Source of the DNA: Pseudomonadota bacterium
GTDB lineage: Bacteria > Pseudomonadota > Alphaproteobacteria > Rhizobiales > Devosiaceae
NCBI GenBank assembly: GCA_023427545.1
Contig: JAEZBF010000365.1
Location: 1 to 7,437, forward strand
Length of the DNA stretch: 7,437 bases
Direction of reading: 5' to 3'
A program made the position numbers and the translations under genes. Shown here one piece after another: positions 1-5,801 of this stretch. A model generated the notes under the pieces. That model was given only the letters and a program-made list of their open reading frames with translations. It searched no databases and was not told where the DNA came from. Each line of letters opens with the position of its first letter. The first letter of the stretch is position 1.

Positions 1-488
1 GACCGCGGGTCCTCCAGCGCAACCTTGAAGCTCTCAGGCATCGCGATCAGCTCTTCGAACGACTTGGGTGGATTGGGCACCTTGGTCTTGTCGTAGACGA
101 AAGCGAAATAGCCGAAATCGACCGGCACGAACTCGGCATCGGTCCATGCGGTGGGCAGCGACAGGTCGTCGAGGCTCAGCCCGTGCGGGGCGAAAAGCCC
201 GGTGGCGCGGGCTTCCCCGGCGACGCTCGTATCCAGCCCCACGATCAGGTCGGCCGCTGTCGTCGCGCCCTCGAGCTGCACGCGGCGCAGCGCGCCGATC
301 GAGGAATCGGTCGCGACGAAGTCGAGCGTGCAGTTGCAGGTCGCCTCAAAGCCCGCCTTCAGCTGAGGGCCGGGGCCATAGTCGGCAGCAAAGGAGTCAT
401 AGGTGAAGACGGTAAGCGTCGGCTTGTCCTGCGCCGCGGCGGGAACCGCGAGAGCAAGGACCGCAAGCGCCGCAAGCAGAGCGCGCAT
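1..488 (-). CDS. thiB: Thiamine ABC transporter, periplasmic substrate-binding protein (partial, C-terminus off the window)
   Basis: This is the periplasmic receptor of the ThiBPQ importer, which captures thiamine (also its phosphates in known homologues) and delivers it to the ThiP/ThiQ permease-ATPase. The first 162 codons are present. A signal peptide is visible: M-R, a hydrophobic run rich in Leu and Ala, then a likely cleavage after AAA at residue 19. The mature protein opens with the family signature LTVFTYDSFAADYGPGPQLK (residues 25-44). It is followed by ATCNCTLDFVA with the paired Cys51 and Cys53, RVQLEG, ADLIVGLD, and DFGYFAFVYDKTKVPNPPKS (124-143), all closely matching E. coli ThiB. 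The ATG at 488 is preceded by AAGGGATG as ribosome binding site. A TPP riboswitch lies about 70 bases upstream of the start. thiP and thiQ would be expected just beyond the left edge. Identification is firm; only the C-terminal part is unseen. Confidence 0.94.
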   Translation of the reverse strand, partial: MRALLAALAVLALAVPAAAQDKPTLTVFTYDSFAADYGPGPQLKAGFEATCNCTLDFVATDSSIGALRRVQLEGATTAADLIVGLDTSVAGEARATGLFAPHGLSLDDLSLPTAWTDAEFVPVDFGYFAFVYDKTKVPNPPKSFEELIAMPESFKVALEDPR

Positions 489-519
489 GGCTCATCCCTT
501 CGGGTTGCGGCCATGGATG
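486..519 (-). promoter_or_regulatory. Possible expression platform of the TPP riboswitch, masking the thiB start
   Basis: Just before the thiB ATG the minus strand has CATGGC (515-510), which is complementary to GCCATG (491-486) carrying the start codon. An alternative stem pairs CATCC (519-515) with GGATG (497-493) in the ribosome binding site. A small CCC-GAA-GGG stem-loop also lies over the Shine-Dalgarno bases. Either fold would hide the translation start. The pairings are seen directly; that they respond to the aptamer is inference. Confidence 0.35.
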
Positions 520-556
520 TGGTGAAGCCAAAGCAATGGTGCGGGCAGTGCCCTTG

Positions 557-646
557 CCATCTCGAACTTCCTCCGCCAGCATGACCTGGTTCAGGTTCAA
601 TGGGTGTTTCTCAGGTCCACTTTCGTGGACCACCCCAGCGAGACGA
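557..646 (-). promoter_or_regulatory. TPP riboswitch (THI element) in the thiB leader
   Basis: Read on the minus strand, the leader contains the conserved thi-box parts in order. GCTGGGGTG is followed by a perfect P3 hairpin (GGTCCAC/GTGGACC, positions 614-620 with 625-631). Then come CTGAGA (614-609), ACACCC, TTGAACCTGAACCAGGT and CATGCTGGCGGAGGAAG. P1 closes by pairing of 639-646 with 557-564 (TCTCG with CGAGA plus flanking G-U and C-G pairs). This is the usual TPP-sensing aptamer, here placed to control the thiB import operon: high TPP should lower expression. No strong terminator with a U-tract lies between the aptamer and the ATG, so control is more likely at translation initiation. Confidence 0.94.
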
Positions 647-652
647 TCCGAC

Positions 653-680
653 ATCTAAGGCGAGTTCCCCCACAGTGCAA
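653..680 (-). promoter_or_regulatory. Candidate thiB promoter directly upstream of the riboswitch
   Basis: On the minus strand TTGCAC (680-675) and TTAGAT (658-653) are separated by 16 bases. They resemble a housekeeping -35/-10 pair, although the -10 match is weak. A transcript starting 6-8 bases downstream would begin at about 645-647, exactly at the foot of riboswitch stem P1. The fit of the geometry is the main support. Confidence 0.35.
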
Positions 681-1379
681 GACTCCGATCCGGCCGCCGG
701 CCGGCCGCTGCGATTCGATGGCTTCATGGGCGCGGTGGGTGGTGCCCCGGTCGATCCGGAGCTGCTGCGGCGGCTGTCGGGCGCGGGCGGGCACCTCGTC
801 GGCGCCGATGGGGGCGGGGACGTCATCGCAGCTGCGGGACTGCGGCCCGAGGCGATTATCGGCGACCTCGACTCGCTCGCCGACCCGGCGGCATGGGCAG
901 GCGTTACCCGCCTCATCCAGCTCGAGGAGCAGGAAACCACCGATTTCGAGAAGGTGCTCTATTCGACCACCGCGCCGGTGACCGTGGCGCTGGGGATGAC
1001 AGGCAACCGCCTCGATCACACGCTCGCCGTGATCGATACGGTCACCCGGCATGCGCGCAACCGCAACATCGTGCTCGTCGACGAGACCGATCTCGCCCTC
1101 GCCGTCACGGGATCGTTCGCGTTCCAGGTCAGGCCGGGAGAGCGGGTGTCGATCCACCCGCTGGGGCTCGTCGCTTTCGACGCCTCGGAAGGATTGCAGT
1201 ATCCGCTCGAGGGTCTGACGCTGGTGCCGGGCCTGCGCACCGGCACCTCCAACGTCGCGACCAATGGGGCGTTCTCGATCACGCCGCAGCCCGGACAGGC
1301 GCCGTGGCTGCTGATCCTGGCCCGGCATCACCTGCCCAGGATCATCGCGGCGGTGCTGACGCGGCGCGCCGGCCCTTAG
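675..1379 (+). CDS. thiN: Thiamine pyrophosphokinase
   Basis: This enzyme transfers pyrophosphate from ATP to thiamine, giving TPP and AMP in the cytosol (thiamine salvage). With the GTG start chosen here the product is 234 residues. Family motifs in order are GADGGGD (43-49), IGDLDS (62-67), the metal-binding TTDFEK (88-93), GNRLDH (110-115) and the C-terminal TSNVATNG (191-198) that forms part of the thiamine pocket. GTG at 675 was chosen because AAGGCGAG (657-664) lies upstream and the first beta strand (RFDGFMGAVGG) must be kept. An ATG at 726 would cut that strand, and an ATG at 600 would lie inside the antisense of the riboswitch. The gene is divergent from thiB, so import and phosphorylation sit together. 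Its stop overlaps the rpoH stop by four bases. The symbol thiN follows common usage for bacterial TPK. Confidence 0.9.
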   Translation: MQDSDPAAGRPLRFDGFMGAVGGAPVDPELLRRLSGAGGHLVGADGGGDVIAAAGLRPEAIIGDLDSLADPAAWAGVTRLIQLEEQETTDFEKVLYSTTAPVTVALGMTGNRLDHTLAVIDTVTRHARNRNIVLVDETDLALAVTGSFAFQVRPGERVSIHPLGLVAFDASEGLQYPLEGLTLVPGLRTGTSNVATNGAFSITPQPGQAPWLLILARHHLPRIIAAVLTRRAGP

Positions 1380-2266
1380 GCCGGCTCGCGCTCGCGCGAG
1401 CGCTCGCGGGCTGCTTCCTGGACCGCCTCCTGTACCTTCTCGAAGGCCCGGACCTCGATCTGCCGGATGCGCTCGCGGCTGACCTCGTACTGCTGTGCCA
1501 GTTCCTCGAGCGTTGCGGGGTTCTCCTTGAGGCGGCGCGCCTGGAAGATCGCCCGTTCACGGTCGTTGAGCACGTCCATCGCCTGGTTCAGCAGGCCCAT
1601 GCGCTCGTTGAACTCCTCGGTCTCGCCGAGCGTCGTCTCCTGGCTCGGCGTATCGTCGACTAGCCAGTCCTGCCATTCCGACGTGCCCTCGTCCGCCCGC
1701 ATCGGCGCGTTCAGCGAGGCATCGCCGGTGAGGCGCTGGTTCATCGAGACCACGTCCTCCTCGGATACCGAGAGGGTAGTGGCGATCTGCTTGATCTGGT
1801 CGGGGTGCAGGGCACCGTCGTCGAGCGCGGCGATCTGCCCCTTCACCTTGCGCAGGTTGAAGAACAGCCGCTTCTGCGCCGCCGTGGTGCCGATCTTGAC
1901 CAGGCTCCACGAGCGCAGGACGTATTCCTGGATGGCCGCGCGAATCCACCACATCGCATAGGTTGCGAGCCGGAAGCCCTTGTCGGGCTCGAAGCGCTTG
2001 ACCGCATGCATCAGGCCGACGTTGCCTTCCGAGATCACTTCCGAGATCGGCAGACCATAGCCGCGATAGCCCATCGCGATCTTGGCGACGAGCCGCAGAT
2101 GCGAGGTGATGAGCCGCTGGGCGGCGGCGGGATCCTGATGCTCCTTGTAGCGCTTGGCGAGCATGAACTCTTCGTCCGGCTCGAGCATCGGGAACTTGCG
2201 GATTTCCTGCAGATACCGGCTGAGCCCCCCCTCGGCGGAGAGGACCGGCAGATTTGACTGGGCCAT
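1376..2266 (-). CDS. rpoH: RNA polymerase sigma factor RpoH (sigma-32, heat shock)
   Basis: This sigma factor directs core RNA polymerase to heat-shock promoters (chaperones, proteases). It has 296 residues, close to the 284 of E. coli. Region 2 is complete, with EGNVGLMHAVKRFEPDKGFR (80-99) and the -10-binding segment LATYAMWWIRAAIQEYVLRS (100-119). The diagnostic RpoH box QKRLFFNLRK (131-140) separates it from RpoD and other group 2 factors. Region 4.2 has the helix-turn-helix TLEELAQQYEVSRERIRQIE (252-271). The C-terminus is a short Arg/Glu tail. The ATG at 2266 is preceded by AAGGGGGTG with a spacing of about five bases. It follows rluD on the same strand after 148 bases containing a candidate promoter, so it may be transcribed both alone and by read-through. 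Many alphaproteobacteria carry two rpoH copies; only this one can be seen here. Confidence 0.96.
   Translation of the reverse strand: MAQSNLPVLSAEGGLSRYLQEIRKFPMLEPDEEFMLAKRYKEHQDPAAAQRLITSHLRLVAKIAMGYRGYGLPISEVISEGNVGLMHAVKRFEPDKGFRLATYAMWWIRAAIQEYVLRSWSLVKIGTTAAQKRLFFNLRKVKGQIAALDDGALHPDQIKQIATTLSVSEEDVVSMNQRLTGDASLNAPMRADEGTSEWQDWLVDDTPSQETTLGETEEFNERMGLLNQAMDVLNDRERAIFQARRLKENPATLEELAQQYEVSRERIRQIEVRAFEKVQEAVQEAARERSREREPA
1388..1403. repeat. Perfect 16-bp palindrome in the 3' end of rpoH
   Basis: GCGCTCGCGCGAGCGC is fully self-complementary. It encodes part of the Arg/Glu tail of RpoH on the minus strand and lies nine bases past the thiN stop on the plus strand. As RNA it gives a six-pair stem with a GCGC loop in both transcripts. 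No U-tract follows on either side, so it is not a classical terminator, though it may stabilise or pause the two convergent transcripts. Confidence 0.45.
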
Positions 2267-2284
2267 TTAGCACCCCCTTCTTCC

Positions 2285-2297
2285 CCCGCTATGCGGG
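2285..2297 (-). other. Small hairpin in the rpoH leader just upstream of the ribosome binding site
   Basis: CCCGC-ATA-GCGGG folds into a five-pair stem with a three-base loop, ending seven bases before the purine-rich AAGAAGGGGG ribosome binding region. It could tune translation, but the start codon and Shine-Dalgarno are not themselves inside this stem. Confidence 0.3.
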
Positions 2298-2344
2298 CGG
2301 ATGGCCGCGCTTTGCCCTCCTGGCACCAGACACGGCATGGGATA

Positions 2345-2372
2345 AATATAGGTCTCAAAACGGCGGTGATAA
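2345..2372 (-). promoter_or_regulatory. Candidate rpoH promoter, sigma-70 type
   Basis: In the 148-base gap upstream of rpoH the minus strand carries TTATCA (2372-2367), a 16-base spacer and TATATT (2350-2345). These match the -35 at four of six and the -10 at five of six bases. Transcription would begin near 2338, giving a leader of about 70 bases. The same -10 area reads CCTATAT, which also resembles the CYTATNT -10 described for rhizobial RpoH promoters, so autoregulation is possible, but the -35 is a poor RpoH match. This is the most AT-rich patch in the gap. Confidence 0.45.
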
Positions 2373-2376
2373 GACC
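2351..2376. repeat. Inverted repeat between -35 and -10 of the rpoH promoter
   Basis: GGTCTCA (2351-2357) and TAAGACC (2370-2376) form an interrupted dyad with 6 of 7 positions matching and a 12-base spacer, so the half-site centres are 19 bases apart. It overlaps the -35 element and fills the spacer of the candidate rpoH promoter, where a dimeric repressor would sit. No cognate regulator is known to me. Confidence 0.3.
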
Positions 2377-2414
2377 ATCGTCAGGAGCAGTAACGTCGCG
2401 AACCTGCGCGAGTT

Positions 2415-3443
2415 TCAGCGCGCGTGCCCCACAACCGCGCGATCAAACGGTTGAAGTGCCTGAGCCAGCGCCTCGAGCTCGGGCGAGAGGGGCGAGGTAA
2501 ACAGCATCTCCTCCTCCGTCCGCGGATGGGCAAAGCCGAGCTCGGCGGCATGCAGCGCCTGGCGGCCGAGCCCCGATACCGCCGCCTTCAGCGCCTCGGG
2601 CAACCGGTTGATCTTGGTCGCGAAGCCCGGCGCGTAGACCGAGTCCGCAACGAGCGGGTGGCCGATATGGGCCATGTGCACGCGGATCTGGTGGGTACGG
2701 CCGGTCTCGAGCTCGCAGAGGATGCGGGTGATGTCCCAGGCCTCGCTGCCGTAGCGCGCTTCCACCCGGTAGTGGGTGATCGCCTCCCGGCCTTCCGGCC
2801 GCACCGCCTGCTTGAGCCGCGACTGGGCATCGCGGCCGAGCGGCGCATCGACGGTGCCGCGGCCCTGCTGCGTCACGCCCCAGACATAGGCGATGTAGGC
2901 ACGGTGCAGGGGTCCGGTGCGGCCATGGTCGGCGAACTGCGCCGCAAGGTGGTGATGCGCGGCGTCGGTCTTGGCGACCACCATCACCCCCGACGTGTCC
3001 TTGTCGAGGCGGTGCACGATGCCGGGTCGCTTGACGCCGCCGATCCCCTTGAGGCTGTCGCCGCAGTGATGGAGCAGCGCATTCACCAGCGTGCCGCTCG
3101 GGCTGCCGGGGGCTGGGTGGACCACCATCCCCGCCGGCTTGTCGATGACGATCAGGTCGTCGTCCTCGTAGAGCACGGTGAGCGGGATGTCCTCGGGTTC
3201 GGGTTCCGCCTCGACCGGTTCGGGCGCAACCAGCACGATCTGGTCGCCCGTCTTGACCTTGAGGCTCGGGCCGGTTTCGGTGCGGCCATTGATTGCGACC
3301 GCGCCATTCACTATCAGGTCCTTGACGCGGCTGCGGGAGAACACCGGAAAGCTCCGGGCCAGCAGCGCGTCGAGACGCGTGCCCGCCTGCTCGGGGGCGA
3401 CCTCGAGCTCCCACTCCTGTTCTTCGTCGGATCCCAGCTGCAT
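2415..3443 (-). CDS. rluD: 23S rRNA pseudouridine synthase, RluA family, RluD-like
   Basis: By homology it makes pseudouridines in helix 69 of 23S rRNA (1911, 1915 and 1917 in E. coli). The ATG start gives 342 residues. An N-terminal S4 RNA-binding domain (TRLDALLARSF ... VKDLIVNGAVAINGR, about 22-55) leads into the catalytic domain. There YEDDDLIVIDKPAGMVVHP is followed by GIVHRLDKDTSGVMVVAKT, whose catalytic aspartate is in HRLDKDTSG (Asp147). GRTHQIRVHMAHIGHPLVAD then completes the active site and matches RluD better than RluA or RluC. The start is uncertain: GTG at 3452 has a better-spaced GGAG (3461-3458) and would add three residues; ATG at 3443 is the conservative choice. Either way the 5' end overlaps the divergent gene at 3442. 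rpoH follows downstream on the same strand. Confidence 0.93.
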   Translation of the reverse strand: MQLGSDEEQEWELEVAPEQAGTRLDALLARSFPVFSRSRVKDLIVNGAVAINGRTETGPSLKVKTGDQIVLVAPEPVEAEPEPEDIPLTVLYEDDDLIVIDKPAGMVVHPAPGSPSGTLVNALLHHCGDSLKGIGGVKRPGIVHRLDKDTSGVMVVAKTDAAHHHLAAQFADHGRTGPLHRAYIAYVWGVTQQGRGTVDAPLGRDAQSRLKQAVRPEGREAITHYRVEARYGSEAWDITRILCELETGRTHQIRVHMAHIGHPLVADSVYAPGFATKINRLPEALKAAVSGLGRQALHAAELGFAHPRTEEEMLFTSPLSPELEALAQALQPFDRAVVGHAR

Positions 3444-3801
3444 GAGCGACACCAATACTCCGGCCGGCGATCAGAAGGAGCTGACACCGGAGGCCCGGGC
3501 GATCATCGGCCGCGCCCGGCGCTCGTTCCTGTTTTCGATCGGCCTGCTGCTCATCGGCTTTATCGCCATCGGCGGTGCGCTTGTCTACCGCGCCTCCCGC
3601 GACAGCGGCGGCAGCCCGCCGCAGGGGGCCGACTACGTCATCGCGGCGCTGAAGGTTCCGGCGGGCGCCGAGATCGTCTCAGCGGTTGCAGCCGATGGCT
3701 CTCTGACCGTGACTTACAAGATGGGTGCGATGACCAGCGTTCGCATCTTCGACGGCAAGTCCGGCGAGATGATCCGCGAAATCCCGGTGGTCAGCGAGTA
3801 G
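3442..3801 (+). CDS. Small single-pass membrane protein of unknown function (DUF6476-like)
   Basis: The 119-residue product has a short polar N-terminus with a basic stretch (GRARR, 23-27) and one transmembrane segment (about 28-48, FLFSIGLLLIGFIAIGGALVY). A soluble tail follows, reading VPAGAEIVSAVAADGSLTVTY then SVRIFDGKSGEMIREIPV. Basic residues before the helix suggest the tail is periplasmic. The tail resembles one blade of a beta-propeller-like repeat, and the layout is like DUF6476 proteins found beside rluD in other alphaproteobacteria; that family link is from memory and not certain. Its ATG overlaps the ATG of rluD in the shared CATG (3441-3444), and only a weak ribosome binding site is visible. 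Its stop lies three bases from the stop of the convergent coiled-coil gene. No function can be assigned. Confidence 0.8.
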   Translation: MSDTNTPAGDQKELTPEARAIIGRARRSFLFSIGLLLIGFIAIGGALVYRASRDSGGSPPQGADYVIAALKVPAGAEIVSAVAADGSLTVTYKMGAMTSVRIFDGKSGEMIREIPVVSE

Positions 3802-3804
3802 GGG

Positions 3805-4998
3805 TCAGCTGTCGCTGCGCAGCTCGCGCAGGGCAGCGAGCCGGTCTGCGACCGTTGCGACCTCGCCATCGGCCGGCCTCGATCGCCCAGGCCCCACGCG
3901 CTCGACGCCGAACTCCTCAAGCTTGAGGCCGTCGCTGGCGAAGCGCTGCACGCGGTCGAGAAGGCTCTCCTCGTCGTCCACCGGGTCGCGGCCTTCCACG
4001 GCATAGACCAAGCGCGCGACGTCGGTTGCGATGTCGTTGAGCCGCTCGCGCAGGTGCGACTGCTCGATCCTTTCGGTGTCCCAGTCCGACATGACCGTGG
4101 TTTCGACCGAGGCGACCTTGCCGCGCAGCGTCGCCAGCTCCTCCTCGAGCGAGAGCTTTTCGGCGAGCAGCCGCTCGGTCTTGCGCTCCTCGTCCTTGAC
4201 CACCGCTTCGGTCTGGGTGAGCAGCTCGTTGAGCCGGTTCTCGGCCTCGGCGAGGCTGGCCTCGGCCGCGAGCAGGTCGGTCTCGGCCTCGGTGCGCGCA
4301 TCTTCGCGCTCGGCGAGGCTGCGGCGCAGGCTCTCGATCGTGGTGCCCGTCCGTCCCGCTTCGTGGTCGGCGGCCTCGAGCCGCGTCAGCAGCTCGTTGG
4401 TCTGCCGCTCGAGGAAAGCCGTGCGCTTGCGTTCGACACCGACGAGCCGGATCACGTGCTGCAGGTCGCGCTGGTAGTCGCCCGAGAGCGGCTCGCCGTC
4501 GAACTCGACAGGAGCGGCATCGGGCTTGCGGATTTGCGCCCGGGCGCCTTCAAGCTGGGCGGTGCGGTCGGCCAGCTCGCGATCGCGCATCCGCAACTTC
4601 ATGCTGAGGTCGGCGCCCTCCTTCTCGAGGTCCAGCACGCGCTGGCGCAGCTCGCGTTCACGCTCCTCGAGCTCGCGGATGATGTTGAGGTGGTTGTCGC
4701 GGTCGCTCTTGACCGCCGCGAGGTCCGTCTTCTTGCGGTTGATCTCGCGCAGCTGCTCGGCGAGCCGCTTGCGCAGCGACTCGACGTTCATCTCGAGCCG
4801 GCGCGTCGACAGCGCAAACTCGGCGCGCAGCTGGTCCTTGTCGGCGCGGAACTCGGCCATCGTCATCGGCGTGGCCGCTTCGATGCGCTTCTTGGTGAGG
4901 CGCACCGCCCGTCGCCACACGGCCGGCATGATCATCAGCGCCACGAGCCCCGCGGCGAGCGCGCCGAGGGCGAAATACATGAGGTTCTCGATGACCAT
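3805..4998 (-). CDS. Membrane-anchored coiled-coil protein, function unknown
   Basis: The 397-residue protein has an N-terminal transmembrane segment (about 5-26) followed by a basic patch (WRRAVRLTKKR), so the body should face the cytoplasm. A conserved-looking PMTMAEFRADKDQLRAEFA (44-62) leads into a first long coiled coil (about 50-157) rich in Glu, Arg and Leu. A proline-containing break (159-172) separates it from a second coiled coil (about 175-300). A helical block HLRERLNDIATDVARLVYAVEG (315-336) and an acidic, less ordered tail complete it. Similar proteins with the RIEAATPMTMAE signature are widespread in Hyphomicrobiales, but I know of no characterised member. The ATG at 4998 has GGAG seven bases upstream. 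It lies 150 bases downstream of eipA on the same strand; hairpins in that gap suggest partly separate transcription. A structural or scaffold role is only inference from shape. Confidence 0.88.
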   Translation of the reverse strand: MVIENLMYFALGALAAGLVALMIMPAVWRRAVRLTKKRIEAATPMTMAEFRADKDQLRAEFALSTRRLEMNVESLRKRLAEQLREINRKKTDLAAVKSDRDNHLNIIRELEERERELRQRVLDLEKEGADLSMKLRMRDRELADRTAQLEGARAQIRKPDAAPVEFDGEPLSGDYQRDLQHVIRLVGVERKRTAFLERQTNELLTRLEAADHEAGRTGTTIESLRRSLAEREDARTEAETDLLAAEASLAEAENRLNELLTQTEAVVKDEERKTERLLAEKLSLEEELATLRGKVASVETTVMSDWDTERIEQSHLRERLNDIATDVARLVYAVEGRDPVDDEESLLDRVQRFASDGLKLEEFGVERVGPGRSRPADGEVATVADRLAALRELRSDS

Positions 4999-5022
4999 CG
5001 CTCAACTCCGCCGGCCGGGGAG

Positions 5023-5041
5023 GCTGCCGAACACTGGCAGC
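5023..5041 (-). other. Leader hairpin upstream of the coiled-coil gene
   Basis: GCTGCC (5041-5036 on the minus strand) pairs with GGCAGC (5028-5023) around a seven-base loop, 24 bases upstream of the ATG at 4998. Just after it, CTCC can pair with the GGAG ribosome binding site across a nine-base GC-rich loop, so the start region may be partly folded. No known leader family is recognised. Confidence 0.3.
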
Positions 5042-5081
5042 AACGCCCGGTGGCCGCAACGCAACCGTGGCCAGGAGCTTA

Positions 5082-5110
5082 GCGGAATTGCCGCGGCGGG
5101 TCATCCCGCC
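5082..5110 (-). terminator. Tandem hairpins downstream of eipA, possible 3' end
   Basis: On the minus strand, 39 bases past the eipA stop, GGCGGG-ATGA-CCCGCC (5110-5095) forms a perfect six-pair stem with a tetraloop. It is followed at once by GCGG-CAATT-CCGC (5094-5082). No U-run follows, so it is not a textbook intrinsic terminator, but it could stop or pause transcription, or protect the eipA 3' end from decay. Confidence 0.35.
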
Positions 5111-5148
5111 AACGGCTCAATGGGTGCGAAGAAGGGGCTTGCCCTGCC

Positions 5149-5721
5149 TCAGAACGGGTTCCAGGTCGGCTGCTGGGTGAAGTTCAGGTAGCCGACATTG
5201 AGGCCCGCGCGCAGACCGACGCCGGAGCGGATCGGGACCAGCACGATGTCGCCGAACTTCATCACCGTCATGCCCAGGCCGCCGACGACATAGGCGGAGC
5301 CGTCGACGCCGGGATAGCGGCCGTACACGTCCTTCACCGCCTTGAGGTTGTAGACCAGCATCATGACCTTGGAGCCGTCGCCGCCGACGTCGAAGCCAAC
5401 GCTGGGGCCTTGCCAGAAAATCTCGTGCTCGCCGGCGTTGCGGGTATAGAGCGTGCCCTCGCCGTAGCGCAGGCCGACGAACAGGGCGCCGCCGCCCTCT
5501 TCGCCGAGAATATAGCCGTTGGGCAGGCCGAATTGGCTCACCGAGCGCTCGACCAGCGAGGCGAGACCCTGGGCGATCGAGCCGAAGAATTTTCCGCCGG
5601 TGTCGACGAGCTCGTCTGCAGTGTAGGTGTCGGACACCGAGCCGCCCTGGGCGCTGGCGCCTTGTGGCGCAACGGCGAGCATGAGGACGAGGGCGAAGCC
5701 GAGAACGAGGCGCTTGAGCAT
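5149..5721 (-). CDS. eipA: EipA family envelope integrity protein (DUF1134)
   Basis: This is a small exported protein of the alphaproteobacterial EipA/DUF1134 family; in Brucella the founding member is periplasmic and is needed for envelope stress resistance. The product has 190 residues. A signal peptide (MLKR, then a hydrophobic core, cleavage after ASA at 22-24) is followed by a mature domain of about 166 residues. Hallmarks are DTYTADELVDTGGKFFGSIA (31-50), GLPNGYILGEEGGGALFVGL (65-84), WQGPSVGFDVGGDGSKVM (103-120) and VYNLKAVKDVYGRYPGVDGS (123-142). The ATG at 5721 is used because AGGAG sits six bases before it; the TTG at 5727 is a poorer start. A hairpin lies in the leader, and a CtrA-like box lies about 100 bp upstream inside the divergent YHS gene. 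The coiled-coil gene follows on the same strand. Confidence 0.92.
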   Translation of the reverse strand: MLKRLVLGFALVLMLAVAPQGASAQGGSVSDTYTADELVDTGGKFFGSIAQGLASLVERSVSQFGLPNGYILGEEGGGALFVGLRYGEGTLYTRNAGEHEIFWQGPSVGFDVGGDGSKVMMLVYNLKAVKDVYGRYPGVDGSAYVVGGLGMTVMKFGDIVLVPIRSGVGLRAGLNVGYLNFTQQPTWNPF

Positions 5722-5740
5722 GGTCAACTCCTGCGAGGGG

Positions 5741-5759
5741 GAGCCTTTACCAAGGGCTC
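5741..5759 (-). other. Leader hairpin of eipA
   Basis: GAGCC and GGCTC (5759-5755 and 5745-5741 on the minus strand) pair, and two further T-A pairs can form inside around a GGTA loop with one bulged C. It ends about twenty bases upstream of the eipA ATG and leaves the AGGAG site free. It may matter for message stability; no known RNA family is recognised. Confidence 0.3.
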
Positions 5760-5801
5760 ATCTATTCGGGACTAGGCTGTTGCACACTTAGCCCGTCCGT
5801 G

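Noticed and set aside
600..674. ATG at 600 as the thiN start
   Set aside because: It would add 25 residues encoded by the antisense of the riboswitch, with no ribosome binding site and no match to the family N-terminus.
597..1331. A 244-codon minus-strand frame opposite thiN
   Set aside because: The plus-strand frame carries all thiamine pyrophosphokinase motifs; the minus frame is an antisense shadow with no domain.
2424..3926. A 500-codon open frame on the plus strand opposite rluD and beyond
   Set aside because: It is antisense to the clear rluD frame and out of frame with the small membrane protein gene. Its Arg- and Ala-rich product has no recognisable domain; long antisense frames are common at this GC content.
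4054..5082. A 342-codon open frame on the plus strand opposite the coiled-coil gene
   Set aside because: It mirrors the Glu/Arg/Leu codon pattern of the real gene on the minus strand, and its product is low-complexity without domain signs.
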